64,000 bases of DNA from Mycolicibacterium vinylchloridicum (GTDB lineage Bacteria > Actinomycetota > Actinomycetes > Mycobacteriales > Mycobacteriaceae), in assembly GCF_013404075.1 (NCBI RefSeq), contig NZ_JACBJQ010000031.1, positions 1 to 64,000 of the forward strand, written 5' to 3'. The notes below the pieces were generated by a model. It did not search any database, was not told where the DNA came from, and saw only the letters and a program-made list of their open reading frames with translations. The position numbers and the translations under genes are program-made. Numbering within the stretch: the stretch's first letter is position 1; every line of letters starts with the position of its first letter. This document shows, in pieces, positions 50,431 to 59,064 of the stretch.

Positions 50431-51038
50431 GAGGACGTGATCACCATCCGCACCGGGGTGGGGTCGAATCCGTTGCAGGGGTTGTTGATCTGCGGGCAGT
50501 TCGACACCAGTACCAGGGTGTCGGTATCGGCGCGGACAGTCACCGACTTGCCCGGCGCCGACAGGCCGTCGACGATGCCGAGCGTGCCGTCGGCCTCGAC
50601 CGGCACGTTCATGAAGAAGTTGATGTTGGAGACGATGTCGCGCTTGCCCATTCCCCACTTCGCCGCCTCGGCGAGGAAATTCTCCGCACAGGCGTGCTGG
50701 TGCACGGTGTGGTGCCCGTAGCGCAGGGTGTTGGATTCCTTGGAGCAGGCGCCGGCGATGGTGTCGTGATTACCCACCTCGTCGGCGACGATCGTCACCA
50801 ACGGCCTGCCGTCGGCGGCGCGCAGCACCGAGCCCGTCGTCAGGAAGATATTGCGCTGGGCGGCGACGGTAGCCTGCGCGCTGTAGCGCCCGGCCGGGTC
50901 GACCCGATTACCGTCGACGGCGTAGAACAGGGTGTCGACCGCCTGATTGCCGTGTAGGTCGATGATCTGCAGAGACTGACCCGCACGCAGAATTTTCGAC
51001 CACGGTGCGCAGGCCGCGACGATGTCGTCGGAGATCAT
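50427..51038 (-). CDS. DUF1989 urea carboxylase-associated protein 2 (CgdB-like)
   Basis: A 203-aa DUF1989 protein: WSKILRAGQSLQIIDLHGNQ, HQHACAENFLAEAAKWGMGK, VSNINFFMNVPVEADGTLGI and LVSNCPQINNPCNGFDPTPV with conserved Cys/His. Paired DUF1989 proteins form the carboxyguanidine deiminase CgdAB in guanidine degradation; this is the 'associated protein 2' type. Both ends overlap neighbours by ATGA, so the three genes form one tightly coupled operon. Confidence 0.8.
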   Translation of the reverse strand: MISDDIVAACAPWSKILRAGQSLQIIDLHGNQAVDTLFYAVDGNRVDPAGRYSAQATVAAQRNIFLTTGSVLRAADGRPLVTIVADEVGNHDTIAGACSKESNTLRYGHHTVHQHACAENFLAEAAKWGMGKRDIVSNINFFMNVPVEADGTLGIVDGLSAPGKSVTVRADTDTLVLVSNCPQINNPCNGFDPTPVRMVITSS

Positions 51039-51769
51039 TGTGCTGCCGCCCAAGTGGATTCGGTGTTGAACAGGGCCCGGAAGTACTCCGGGTCGGTGTT
51101 GACGGGAACGCGGAGTTCTTCGTCGGCTCGCCACGCCACGATGTCCAGCCCGGTGGTTGCGGGCTCCGGGTCCAATGGATGTGCGGTGTTGACCACGGCG
51201 ACGACGACGGGCAGGTGGATCAGCAGTTCTACCGCCGTGCCGGGCCCCGCCGAGCCGGTGAACGTCAGCGCGCCGTTGTCTTCGACCCGCACGCCCTTGA
51301 ACAGGGTCGCCGACGGCGCGACATCGCGAATGTCCATGCCGTGCTTGCCGGCGGCCAGCAGCATCTTCTGCCTGCCGGCGGGCGGCGGACCGCACAGCAG
51401 ATCGTGGCGGCCGGAGGTGTCGGCGACGACCGTCGCCAGCAGGCGGCCCTGGTCGCTCAATAGCGGGTGGCCGACGCCGAGGTAGGCCTGCCACGGCACC
51501 TTCATGGTGTCGGCGACATTGAGCCGCTCCCAGGACGCGTCGGCCCGGAACAGCAGCAGGTGCGCGCAGGCGCCACCGTCGGGGTCGGCGAGCCGCAGCC
51601 GGGTGCCCCGCCCGAGCACCCGGGAGACGTAGGACTCCGCGGGCACGGCCTCGGCCCACACCAGCCGGGCTCCGTCGATCCCGTCGGGCAGGGCCGGGAC
51701 CCGCATGCTGGCGCCGCTCGCCTGGGATCGCGCGTGCGAGCGGGCGCCGTCGGTCGACGCGGTGGTCAT
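51035..51769 (-). CDS. DUF1989 urea carboxylase-associated protein 1 (CgdA-like)
   Basis: A 244-aa DUF1989 protein: LGRGTRLRLADPDGGACAHL, RLNVADTMKVPWQAYLGVGH, LLAAGKHGMDIRDVAPSATL and GTAVELLIHLPVVVAVVNTAHPL, the 'associated protein 1' type. With the next gene it would form a heteromeric deiminase in the guanidine pathway. AGGAGTGACCAC precedes the ATG. It is first in the operon and divergent from a TetR gene; TGTCAAG-type repeats lie between them. Confidence 0.8.
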   Translation of the reverse strand: MTTASTDGARSHARSQASGASMRVPALPDGIDGARLVWAEAVPAESYVSRVLGRGTRLRLADPDGGACAHLLLFRADASWERLNVADTMKVPWQAYLGVGHPLLSDQGRLLATVVADTSGRHDLLCGPPPAGRQKMLLAAGKHGMDIRDVAPSATLFKGVRVEDNGALTFTGSAGPGTAVELLIHLPVVVAVVNTAHPLDPEPATTGLDIVAWRADEELRVPVNTDPEYFRALFNTESTWAAAQ

Positions 51770-51798
51770 GTGGTCACTCCTGTCCGGACCCGATTAAC

Positions 51799-51886
51799 TG
51801 TCAAGTGAAAGTTTTGTCAAGCGCCGTTCCCGCCGGGTGTCGCCGGTGTAACGACTGGGTTGACTGCATTTCGATCAAGTGACAGG
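51799..51886. promoter_or_regulatory. TGTCAAG repeats in the divergent promoter region
   Basis: CTGTCAAGTGA starts at 51798, a second TGTCAAG lies at 51815-51821, and CAAGTGACAG (51876-51885) carries the same elements inverted. They sit between the DUF1989 operon and the TetR gene, so they are a plausible TetR operator set. The sites are imperfect and this is inference. Confidence 0.35.
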
Positions 51887-51896
51887 TATTTGGCGA

Positions 51897-52526
51897 ATGC
51901 TTGAATGGCCTATGCGCAGCGCGGGCCACGAGGGGCGGGGCCGTCCCCGGCTCGAACAATCCCGTCGACCGGGCAACACGGCTCGCGAGGAGATCCTGGA
52001 CGCCGCCGCCGAACTGTTCACCACGATCGGCTACGCCGGAACCTCGACGCGGCGGATCGCCGACGCGGTCGGTATGCGCCAGGCCTCGCTGTACCACCAT
52101 TTCGCCACCAAGGACGACATCCTCGACGCACTGCTGGCCGGGACCGTCGACGAAGCGCTGCGGCTGGCCGGTGAGCTGCTCGCCCAGGGCGGTTCGGCCG
52201 GCGAGCGGTTACATGCCCTGGTGGTCGCGGACTGTTCGCAGTTGTGCGGCAGTCGCTGGAACCTCGGCGCGCTGTACCTGCTGCCGGAACTGCGCGTCGA
52301 GCGCTTCGCCGAGTTCCGCGCCAACCGCGAGGAGTTGCGCCGCCGTTACCGCCGGCTGGCGGCCCAGGTGATCGCGGAGTGCGACGGGATTCCCGACGCC
52401 GACGACCTGCCGTTCCGCCTGGTGGAGTCGGTGATCAACCGCCGGTCCGACAACGAGGAGTGCACTCCCGAGACACCAACAGTAATAGCCGATGCCGCCC
52501 TCCGGATCCTCGGCTGGCATTGCTAA
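51897..52526 (+). CDS. TetR-family transcriptional regulator
   Basis: A 209-aa regulator with HTH STRRIADAVGMRQASLYHHFATKDDILDAL and a helical ligand domain ending ALRILGWHC. The start is uncertain: ATG 51897 is given, with GTG 51879 and ATG 51912 also possible. It is divergent from the DUF1989/urea-amidolyase operon and is its likely local repressor. The following enoyl-CoA hydratase gene starts 11 bases later on the same strand. Confidence 0.8.
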   Translation: MLEWPMRSAGHEGRGRPRLEQSRRPGNTAREEILDAAAELFTTIGYAGTSTRRIADAVGMRQASLYHHFATKDDILDALLAGTVDEALRLAGELLAQGGSAGERLHALVVADCSQLCGSRWNLGALYLLPELRVERFAEFRANREELRRRYRRLAAQVIAECDGIPDADDLPFRLVESVINRRSDNEECTPETPTVIADAALRILGWHC

Positions 52527-52537
52527 CGTTCCGGTGA

Positions 52538-53320
52538 GTGAGCACCTACCAGACCCTGTCCTTCGAGCAGTCCGGCCCCATCGCGCGGATCGTGCTGAAT
52601 CGGCCCGATGCCGCCAACGGCATGAACGACGTGATGACCGCCGAACTCGCGCAGGTCGCGGCCCGCTGCGATGTCGCCGAGACGAAGGCTGTCGTGCTCA
52701 CCGGCGCCGGCCGGTTCTTCTGCGCCGGGGGAGACCTCAAGGCGATGGCGGCCTCGCCGCTGGGCCCGGGCCGGTTCGTCAAGGGGATCGCCGATGACCT
52801 GCACCGGGCTGTCTCGACGCTGGCCCGGATGGACGCCGTGCTGATCACCGCCGTCAACGGGGTGGCCGCCGGCGCGGGTTTCAGCCTGGCAATCGCGGGA
52901 GATCTGGTGCTGGCCGCCGATACCGCGTCGTTCACCATGGCCTACACCAAGGCCGGGCTGAGTCCGGACGGCAGCTCGTCGTACTACCTGCCGCGGATCA
53001 TCGGCGTGCGCCGCACTCAGGAACTGATGCTGACCAACCGGACGCTGAAAGCGGCCGAGGCCGCTGACTGGGGACTGGTCAACGAGGTCGTGCCCGCCGC
53101 TGAGCTGGCGGCCCGCGCGCAGGAGTTGGCCGAGCAGATCGCTTCTGCGGCAAAGGGTTCCAGTAGCGCGGTCAAGAAGCTGATGCTGACCACATTCGGC
53201 AGTGGGCTCGAGGAGCAGATGGAACTGGAAGGCCGACTGATCGCGGCATGCGCCGACAGTGCCGACGGCCGTGAGGGTATCGACGCGTTCCTGAACAAGC
53301 GCGCCCCTGAATTCGGCTAG
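52538..53320 (+). CDS. enoyl-CoA hydratase/isomerase family protein
   Basis: A 260-aa crotonase-fold protein. The oxyanion-hole regions are GRFFCAGGDLKAMA and VNGVAAGAGFSLAIAGDLVL; SPDGSSSYYLPRIIG follows, where hydratases usually carry a catalytic Glu. Here the residue at that position is Asp/Gly, so it may be an isomerase or another crotonase activity. The GTG start lies 11 bases after the TetR stop. Probably fatty-acid or side-chain metabolism; substrate unknown. Confidence 0.8.
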   Translation: MSTYQTLSFEQSGPIARIVLNRPDAANGMNDVMTAELAQVAARCDVAETKAVVLTGAGRFFCAGGDLKAMAASPLGPGRFVKGIADDLHRAVSTLARMDAVLITAVNGVAAGAGFSLAIAGDLVLAADTASFTMAYTKAGLSPDGSSSYYLPRIIGVRRTQELMLTNRTLKAAEAADWGLVNEVVPAAELAARAQELAEQIASAAKGSSSAVKKLMLTTFGSGLEEQMELEGRLIAACADSADGREGIDAFLNKRAPEFG

Positions 53321-53374
53321 ACCAGGCACCGGAACGCCCCTGGTGCCGGCGACGCCGGCCGGGCATACTGGGCC

Positions 53375-53400
53375 AAGCAGCCCATTTTATTGGGATGCTT
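53375..53400. promoter_or_regulatory. palindrome CCCATTTTATTGGG before the alpha/beta hydrolase
   Basis: The core CCCA-TTTTAT-TGGG is at 53381-53394; with flanks (AAGCA...TGCTT, 53375-53400) nine of ten arm positions pair. It lies 22 bases before the hydrolase start. A very similar site (CCCATAATAATGGG) precedes the DUF427 gene at 55694, and the double-TetR gene lies between the two. Confidence 0.6.
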
Positions 53401-53421
53401 GACCCAGGAAGAGGTGTACTC

Positions 53422-54291
53422 ATGTCACCCATTCACCACCGCTATGCCACGGTCGACGGCCGCCGCCTGTTCTATCGCGAGGCGGGGGCCCCCGATGCAC
53501 CGACAATCGTGCTGCTACACGGCTTTCCGACGAGTTCGTATATGTTTCGTCAGCTGATCCCGATCCTTGCCGATCGGTACCACGTGGTCGCGCCGGACAT
53601 GTTGGGATTCGGACTGTCCGACGCGCCCGCCGTCGATGAGTTCGACTACACCTTCGACGCCCTGGCGTCGCTGACCGCCGGCCTGCTGCGAAGCCTCGGC
53701 GTCGGTCGGTACGCCATCTATGTCCAGGACTACGGCGCACCGATCGGATGGCGCCTCGCTCTGGCGGACCCGTCGGCGATCACCGCTGTGGTCAGCCAGA
53801 ACGGCAACGCCTACGACGCCGGGTTCGTCGACGACTTCTGGAAAGCGGTATGGGCCTACCAGGACCGGCCATCGCCGGAGACCGAGGCGCCGTTGCGCGG
53901 ATTTCTGAGCCTGGAGGCCACCCGCTGGCAGTACGTCACCGGCGTGGCCGACGAGACGCTCGTTGATCCCGAGAGCTGGCACCACGACTACGCGCTGCTC
54001 TCCCGTGCCGGAAACGACGAGATCCAATTGGCGTTGTTCCGCGACTATGCGACGAACCCGCCGTTGTATCCGAAGGTGCACGACTACTTTCGCCAGAGCG
54101 CCGTGCCGCTACTCGCCGTGTGGGGCCGGGGGGATGAAATCTTCGGCCCCGCCGGTGCGACCGCGTTCGCCGACGATCTGCCCGATGCCGAGATCCACCT
54201 GCTCGCCGGTGGGCATTTTCTGCTCGAATCGGCCTTGGCTGACGTCGCGGCGTTGCTCGTCGATTTCCTGGGGCGCCGGCTCGCGCGTTGA
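53422..54291 (+). CDS. alpha/beta hydrolase (haloalkane dehalogenase / epoxide hydrolase-like)
   Basis: A 289-aa alpha/beta-hydrolase. LLHGFPTSSYMFRQLIPILA carries the oxyanion HGFP; the nucleophile elbow is VQDYGAPIGW with Asp instead of Ser, as in haloalkane dehalogenases and epoxide hydrolases; the C-terminal AGGHFLLES carries the His. ATG 53422 follows AGGAAGAGG. An operator-like palindrome just upstream links it with the double-TetR gene that follows at 54329 and the DUF427/flavoprotein operon. Confidence 0.85.
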   Translation: MSPIHHRYATVDGRRLFYREAGAPDAPTIVLLHGFPTSSYMFRQLIPILADRYHVVAPDMLGFGLSDAPAVDEFDYTFDALASLTAGLLRSLGVGRYAIYVQDYGAPIGWRLALADPSAITAVVSQNGNAYDAGFVDDFWKAVWAYQDRPSPETEAPLRGFLSLEATRWQYVTGVADETLVDPESWHHDYALLSRAGNDEIQLALFRDYATNPPLYPKVHDYFRQSAVPLLAVWGRGDEIFGPAGATAFADDLPDAEIHLLAGGHFLLESALADVAALLVDFLGRRLAR

Positions 54292-54328
54292 GCCCGTGAA
54301 CAGAAAAAACTGCCGGTAATCTGGGCCG

Positions 54329-55651
54329 ATGTCTCCGCCGGCGCGCCACGACGATCGGCGCCTCACCGCCAGGGGGAGGGCGACGCGCGACCGGATCGTC
54401 TCGGCCGCCGCCGATGTCATCCTGGACGGGGGATTGTCGGCGCTGAACAACGAGACCCTCCGCAGTGCCGCTTCGGTCAGCGGCTCACAGCTCGCCCATT
54501 ACTTCGCCGACAAACGCGCGCTGATCGGGGCGGTGCTGGCCAAGCAGATCGAGGTGGTGCTGGACTTCCATCGTCAGCCCAAGCTCGGTGGCTTGGAGTC
54601 GCTGGATGACTTCGAGACCTGGATCGACCTCAATCTGCGGTACTTGCGCCGCATCGGCTATGCCGGTACGCCGACGTATCACGCGCTGGCGGCCCAGCTG
54701 GTGAAGTCCGACGCTGAGACGCGCGGAACCCTGGCTGACGGCTATTGGGCGTGGATTTCCTTCTTCGAGAAGGCAATTCAGCAGATGAAGGACCGCCGCA
54801 TTCTGACGGCGAAGGCTGACCCGCTCCAGCTGGCGATTGTCCTGGTGGCGACGCACCAGGGCAGCGGCACGATGGCGTTCACCTATCGCGAGGAATGGCC
54901 GCTGGCCGACGGACTCCGCTTTGCGGTCAACCGACTTCGCGGCTATGCCACCGATCCGGCGCAGCGCACACCTCGTCCTCCGCGACGTGTCCGTCGTGCC
55001 GCGCACACCGACGATGCGCAGGTCGCCGACTTGCGGTTCACCCGCAAGGGACTGGAGACCCGGGCTCGCATCATCGGCACCACCGCAGAATTGATGTTTC
55101 AGCGCGGCGCGACCGGAACGAGCGTCGACGATGTGCGCATCTCGGCCCGCGTCAGCGGATCGCAGATGTCGCACTATTTTCGGGACAAGCGTGAGCTCAC
55201 CCGAGAGGTCATCGCCTCGCGGCGTGCTCAGGTGCGCGGATTTCACACCGACCCCAAGTTCGCATCGTTCGATCGCGTTCGCGATCTGCAAGCGTGGGCC
55301 GACGCGTGTGTCGCCGACATCGACGCGGTGTATCGGGTGGGTGGCTGTGTGTATGGCTCACTGGCCGGCGAACTGATCGACTCCGATGAGCAGATTCGTG
55401 CCGACCTCGCCGCCGGATACGACGAGTGGATCGGTCTTTTCGACGCGGGTTTGACCGCGATGTGCGAACGCGGTGACCTGACTGAGGACGCTTCCCCTCG
55501 TCATCTGGCGGCGAGCCTGGTGATCGCTCATCAGGGCGGTGCGATGTTGACTCATGTCACCGGTGACCCGGAGCCCTTGCGCGCGAACGTCAATGCAGCT
55601 GTCGACTATGTGCGTTGCTTCAGCGTGCGGACGGCCGAGCGTAAGCGCTGA
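54329..55651 (+). CDS. double-TetR transcriptional regulator
   Basis: A 440-aa protein with two TetR units. The first HTH is near residues 35-60 (LNNETLRSAASVSGSQLAHYF), the second near 255-280 (SVDDVRISARVSGSQMSHYF), each with a ligand domain. The two halves resemble each other closely (VSGSQ...HYF...DKR), indicating an internal duplication, unlike the less similar halves of the 20991 protein. Genes on both sides carry the same CCCAT/ATGGG palindrome. It is therefore the likely repressor of the hydrolase and the DUF427/flavoprotein operon. Confidence 0.8.
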   Translation: MSPPARHDDRRLTARGRATRDRIVSAAADVILDGGLSALNNETLRSAASVSGSQLAHYFADKRALIGAVLAKQIEVVLDFHRQPKLGGLESLDDFETWIDLNLRYLRRIGYAGTPTYHALAAQLVKSDAETRGTLADGYWAWISFFEKAIQQMKDRRILTAKADPLQLAIVLVATHQGSGTMAFTYREEWPLADGLRFAVNRLRGYATDPAQRTPRPPRRVRRAAHTDDAQVADLRFTRKGLETRARIIGTTAELMFQRGATGTSVDDVRISARVSGSQMSHYFRDKRELTREVIASRRAQVRGFHTDPKFASFDRVRDLQAWADACVADIDAVYRVGGCVYGSLAGELIDSDEQIRADLAAGYDEWIGLFDAGLTAMCERGDLTEDASPRHLAASLVIAHQGGAMLTHVTGDPEPLRANVNAAVDYVRCFSVRTAERKR

Positions 55652-55693
55652 CCGCTCGGTGCTGATCGCTCTGGACTTTTCTGGGTGGATCAG

Positions 55694-55707
55694 CCCATAA
55701 TAATGGG
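55694..55707. promoter_or_regulatory. palindrome CCCATAATAATGGG before the DUF427 gene
   Basis: Perfect 5-bp arms around AATA, 42 bases before the DUF427 start, preceded by CAG as at the hydrolase site (CAGCCCAT in both). A further half site CAGCCCAC lies at 55713-55720. Together with 53381-53394 this defines a candidate operator for the double-TetR protein. Confidence 0.6.
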
Positions 55708-55748
55708 ACATACAGCCCACTTAATTTTCGCCCCGGAAGGTGCGCAGC

Positions 55749-56636
55749 ATGGGTTTGGCTTGGCAACAGGGTCCCTTGGCCACCGGAACCATCGGCCACT
55801 TTCTGACCCCTGAACCACTTTCGCAGCGACTACTGTTCGCCGAACCGCTGCGTCGTCGGATGAGAGTGCGATTCGGCGATCGTTGGATCGCGGACAGTGA
55901 AGACATCGTGCTGCTGCACGAGCCGGGCCGCTACCCGATCGCGTATTTTTCGCGCGATGATGTCGAGCCCGGAGTGCTTGCAGCTGAAGCGCAAAGGACC
56001 GAACACCGCGAGCTCGGAGTGACGGCGTGGTTCGCGGTGACCGCAGGAGAGCGCAGCGTTCGGCGCGCGGCGTGGTGCCACATCGCGCTGCCCGGCCACG
56101 CCACCGTGCTGACCGGGCGCATCGCGTTCGCGTGGCGGGCGATGGACGCGTTCTACGAGGAAGACGATCGCATCGTCGGACATGCGGCCGACCCCTATCA
56201 CCGCATCGACATCAGATCCACATCCCGACACCTCGTGGTGCGTGACGGTGAGCGGGTGATTGCGGAGAGTCGCGGCCCGCTGGTTCTCTACGAGTCGGGT
56301 TTCGCACCCCGCTGGTACGTGCCGCGCGTCGATGTCGACGAGAAGGCGCTCACCTCTGTCGACGGCCAAACTTTCTGTCCCTACAAGGGTTTGGCCAGCT
56401 ACTACACCATCGGTGAGCGAGTTCGGTGCGCCTGGTCATACGTCGACGCATGGCCTGAGGTCGCCGCCGTTCGGAACTTGATCTCGTTCGAACCGGACAA
56501 GATCGATGTCGAGCTCGACGGGCAACGGTTGCGGCTGGACCCCGGGCAGACGGTGCTCCCGCACGGGATCGATCGGGGGCTCGACCCCGACGAACTGTTG
56601 CCCCTCGCCGAACAGCGAAAGGTGCACACACCGTGA
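55749..56636 (+). CDS. DUF427-domain protein with two copies
   Basis: A 295-aa protein with two DUF427-like beta domains: residues about 35-145 (RMRVRFGDRWIADSEDIVLL...AWCHIALPGHATVLTGRIAFAW) and about 165-260 (STSRHLVVRDGERVIAESRG...CPYKGLASYYTIG...AWSYVDAWPEVA). DUF427 proteins have no assigned reaction but often neighbour redox or regulatory genes. GGAAGG precedes ATG 55749, preferred over GTG 55740. The stop overlaps the flavoprotein start (GTGA). Confidence 0.8.
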   Translation: MGLAWQQGPLATGTIGHFLTPEPLSQRLLFAEPLRRRMRVRFGDRWIADSEDIVLLHEPGRYPIAYFSRDDVEPGVLAAEAQRTEHRELGVTAWFAVTAGERSVRRAAWCHIALPGHATVLTGRIAFAWRAMDAFYEEDDRIVGHAADPYHRIDIRSTSRHLVVRDGERVIAESRGPLVLYESGFAPRWYVPRVDVDEKALTSVDGQTFCPYKGLASYYTIGERVRCAWSYVDAWPEVAAVRNLISFEPDKIDVELDGQRLRLDPGQTVLPHGIDRGLDPDELLPLAEQRKVHTP

Positions 56637-58063
56637 CCGAAAGTACCTACGACGTGCTCGTGATCGGCGCCGGGCCGGTCGGTCAGACCGTCGCAGATCG
56701 TTGCCGCGCCGCGGATTTGACCGTGGCGGTCATCGAACGTGAACTCGTCGGTGGCGAATGCTCGTACTGGGGATGCGTCCCAAGCAAGGCTATGCTCCGT
56801 CCGGTGCTGGCGCTTGCCGACGCGCGGCGCGTCGACGGCGCACGCGAAGCTGCGACCGGCACCCTCGACACCAACGGGGTGTTCACCCGTCGGGACCGCT
56901 ATGTGAGTAACTGGGATGACAGCGGTCAGGCGGCCGCCGTGATGGCCACCGGTGCGGACCTGATCCGTGGCCACGGACGACTCGACGGGCCGCGCCGGGT
57001 GTCGGTGACCACGCCGGACGGCCACGTCATTTCACTGCTGGCCCGGCACGCAGTGGTGATCAGCAGTGGAAGTGGCGCGGTGATTCCCGACATACCCGGG
57101 CTCGACGAGGTTCGCCCGTGGACCAACCGGGAGGCAACGGATTCCAGCGACGTGCCGTGTCGTCTGGCCATTGTCGGAGGCGGGGGCGTTGCAGTCGAGA
57201 TGGCCACCGCGTGGCAGGGTCTCGGCGCTGCCGTCACTCTGCTCGTGCGTTCCCGCATTCTCGCCGGCATGGAGCCTTTCGTTGCCGACGCGGTCGAGCG
57301 AGGCCTGAGCGAGGGGGGAGTCGACGTGCGCACCGGGGTGAACATCCGCCGGCTGCGCCGCGGCTCGGACGGGATCGTCGTCGATCTCGACGACGGTGCG
57401 GTGATCGAAGTGGACGAGGTGATGTTCGCGACCGGGCGTACACCGCTCACCGGCGACATGGGTCTCGACACGGTCGGCTTGATGCCGGGCGCCTGGCTGG
57501 ACACCGACGACACTCTGACGGTCACCGCCGTCCCGGGTGACTGGCTCTACGCCGCCGGCGATGCGAACCATCGGGCACTGCTCACTCATCAGGGCAAGTA
57601 CCAGGCCCGGATTGCGGCCGCGGTGATCGCCGCTCGTGCTCATTCGTTGCCGGTCGACGCCAGCGCATGGGGCCGGTTCAGCGCGACTGCCGACACGCTG
57701 GCCGTCCCGCAGGTGTTCTTCACCGATCCCGAGGCAGGCTCGGTCGGAATGACTGAGCAACAAGCACGCGCTGCCGGACATCCGGTTTCAGTGGTCGACA
57801 TCGAGATCGGCGACGTGGTCATGGGGGCCAAGCTCTACGCAGACGGATACCGGGGCCGGGCGCGAATGGTGGTCGACGACAGCCGCGGCATTCCACTCGG
57901 TGTCACCATGGTCGGCCCAGGGGTCGGCGAGATGCTGCATGCGGCCACGGTCGCGGTGGTAGGGCAGGTGCCGATCGACCGGCTGTGGCACGCCGTGCCG
58001 TGTTTTCCCACCGTCAGCGAGCTCTGGCTGCGGCTGCTCGAGGCATACCGAGACGGGCGCTAG
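56633..58063 (+). CDS. FAD/NAD(P)-dependent disulfide oxidoreductase-like flavoprotein
   Basis: A 476-aa class I pyridine nucleotide-disulfide oxidoreductase: FAD motif VLVIGAGPVGQTVA, redox disulfide GGECSYWGCVPSK (Cx4C), NAD motif LAIVGGGGVAVEMA, second FAD motif LYAAGDANHRALLTHQGKYQ, and a dimerisation domain. The catalytic HPT-E signature of dihydrolipoamide dehydrogenases is FPTVSE here, so the His is replaced by Phe; it is probably not a standard lipoamide dehydrogenase. Mercuric-reductase-like or other reductase functions are possible. Coupled to the DUF427 gene. Confidence 0.8.
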   Translation: MTESTYDVLVIGAGPVGQTVADRCRAADLTVAVIERELVGGECSYWGCVPSKAMLRPVLALADARRVDGAREAATGTLDTNGVFTRRDRYVSNWDDSGQAAAVMATGADLIRGHGRLDGPRRVSVTTPDGHVISLLARHAVVISSGSGAVIPDIPGLDEVRPWTNREATDSSDVPCRLAIVGGGGVAVEMATAWQGLGAAVTLLVRSRILAGMEPFVADAVERGLSEGGVDVRTGVNIRRLRRGSDGIVVDLDDGAVIEVDEVMFATGRTPLTGDMGLDTVGLMPGAWLDTDDTLTVTAVPGDWLYAAGDANHRALLTHQGKYQARIAAAVIAARAHSLPVDASAWGRFSATADTLAVPQVFFTDPEAGSVGMTEQQARAAGHPVSVVDIEIGDVVMGAKLYADGYRGRARMVVDDSRGIPLGVTMVGPGVGEMLHAATVAVVGQVPIDRLWHAVPCFPTVSELWLRLLEAYRDGR

Positions 58064-58902
58064 AAGCTGTGCTCCTCGGCCGGGAACGCGCCGGTCGCTA
58101 CCTCTTCGGCGTATTGCATTGCCGCGCGGCGCAATTCGCCGCCGACGTCACCGAAGCGCTTGACAAATTTGGCGGTCTTGCCGCTGGTGAGCCCGGCCAT
58201 GTCCTGCCAAACCAGCACCTGCGCATCGCAATTGGGCCCGGCGCCGATGCCGATGGTCGGAATCGTCAGCTTGCCGGTGATCTGGGTGGCCAGCTCGGCG
58301 GGCACCATCTCCATGACGACGGCGACGGCGCCGGCCTCCTGGACCGCGATCGCGTCGTGGATGGTCTGCTCGGCGGCATCACCGCGGCCCTGAACCCGGA
58401 ATCCGCCGAGGCCGTTGACGCTCTGCGGGGTGAACCCGATGTGGGCCACCACCGGTATGCCTGCGGCGCTGAGCGTGGCGATCTGCTCGGCGACGCGCTC
58501 GCCGCCCTCGAGCTTGACTGCGTGCGCACCGGTCTCCTTCATGAACCGGGTGGCGGTTCGGAGTGCTTGCACAGGACCTTCTTCATAGCTGCCGAACGGG
58601 AGATCGGCGACGACCAGCGCATGTTCGGCGCCGCGGACCACACCGCGAACCAGGGGGATGAGTTCGTCGACCGAGATCGGCACGGTGGTGTCGTAGCCGT
58701 AGACGACGTTGGCGGCCGAGTCGCCGACCAGAAGAACGGGAATCCCGGCCTCGTCGAAGACCCGGGCGGTGGAGTAGTCGTAGACCGTGAGCATGGCCCA
58801 CTTGTGGCCTTCGGATTTCCACTTCAGCAGGTGGTGGGTGCGAACCTTGGTGCGCGCAGCTGCGGGCACGCTGGCGCCGCCATAGACAGTCTGTTCAGAC
58901 AT
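58060..58902 (-). CDS. panB: 3-methyl-2-oxobutanoate hydroxymethyltransferase
   Basis: A 280-aa PanB, the first committed enzyme of pantothenate (CoA) synthesis, transferring a hydroxymethyl group from methylene-THF to 2-oxoisovalerate. Signatures: AMLTVYDYSTARVFDEAGIP, LLVGDSAANVVYGYDTT (metal Asp), VKLEGGERVAEQI, PVVAHIGFTPQSVNGLGGF, IPTIGIGAGPNCDAQVLVW. ATG 58902 begins the normal length. It lies beside the WS/DGAT and caeA genes, as panB lies near caeA in M. tuberculosis. The stop overlaps the flavoprotein stop by four bases. Confidence 0.95.
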   Translation of the reverse strand: MSEQTVYGGASVPAAARTKVRTHHLLKWKSEGHKWAMLTVYDYSTARVFDEAGIPVLLVGDSAANVVYGYDTTVPISVDELIPLVRGVVRGAEHALVVADLPFGSYEEGPVQALRTATRFMKETGAHAVKLEGGERVAEQIATLSAAGIPVVAHIGFTPQSVNGLGGFRVQGRGDAAEQTIHDAIAVQEAGAVAVVMEMVPAELATQITGKLTIPTIGIGAGPNCDAQVLVWQDMAGLTSGKTAKFVKRFGDVGGELRRAAMQYAEEVATGAFPAEEHSF

Positions 58903-59064
58903 CTTTGTCCCTAGATTTCGTCTCTGTCGATCCTCGAGGCCCATCCGGGTCCCCGGGTTCGTCTGACGGGTTCAAGTGTGCCACCGCGGGTGGCAAAGGT
59001 GAACGAACTCCTGAAGTGGACTTTCTCACACCCGCCATGAGGCCGCCGACATACCATCGGCCGC

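Noticed and set aside
48529..50721. 730-codon open frame opposite the urea-amidolyase-like gene
   Set aside because: It is antisense to a gene with clear AHS1/AHS2 motifs and DUF1989 neighbours; its product is a compositional His/Arg/Ala/Gly-rich shadow typical of high-GC DNA.
51770..51896. Guanidine riboswitch before the DUF1989 operon
   Set aside because: No conserved guanidine-riboswitch core is recognisable; TGTCAAG-type repeats and a divergent TetR gene explain regulation better.
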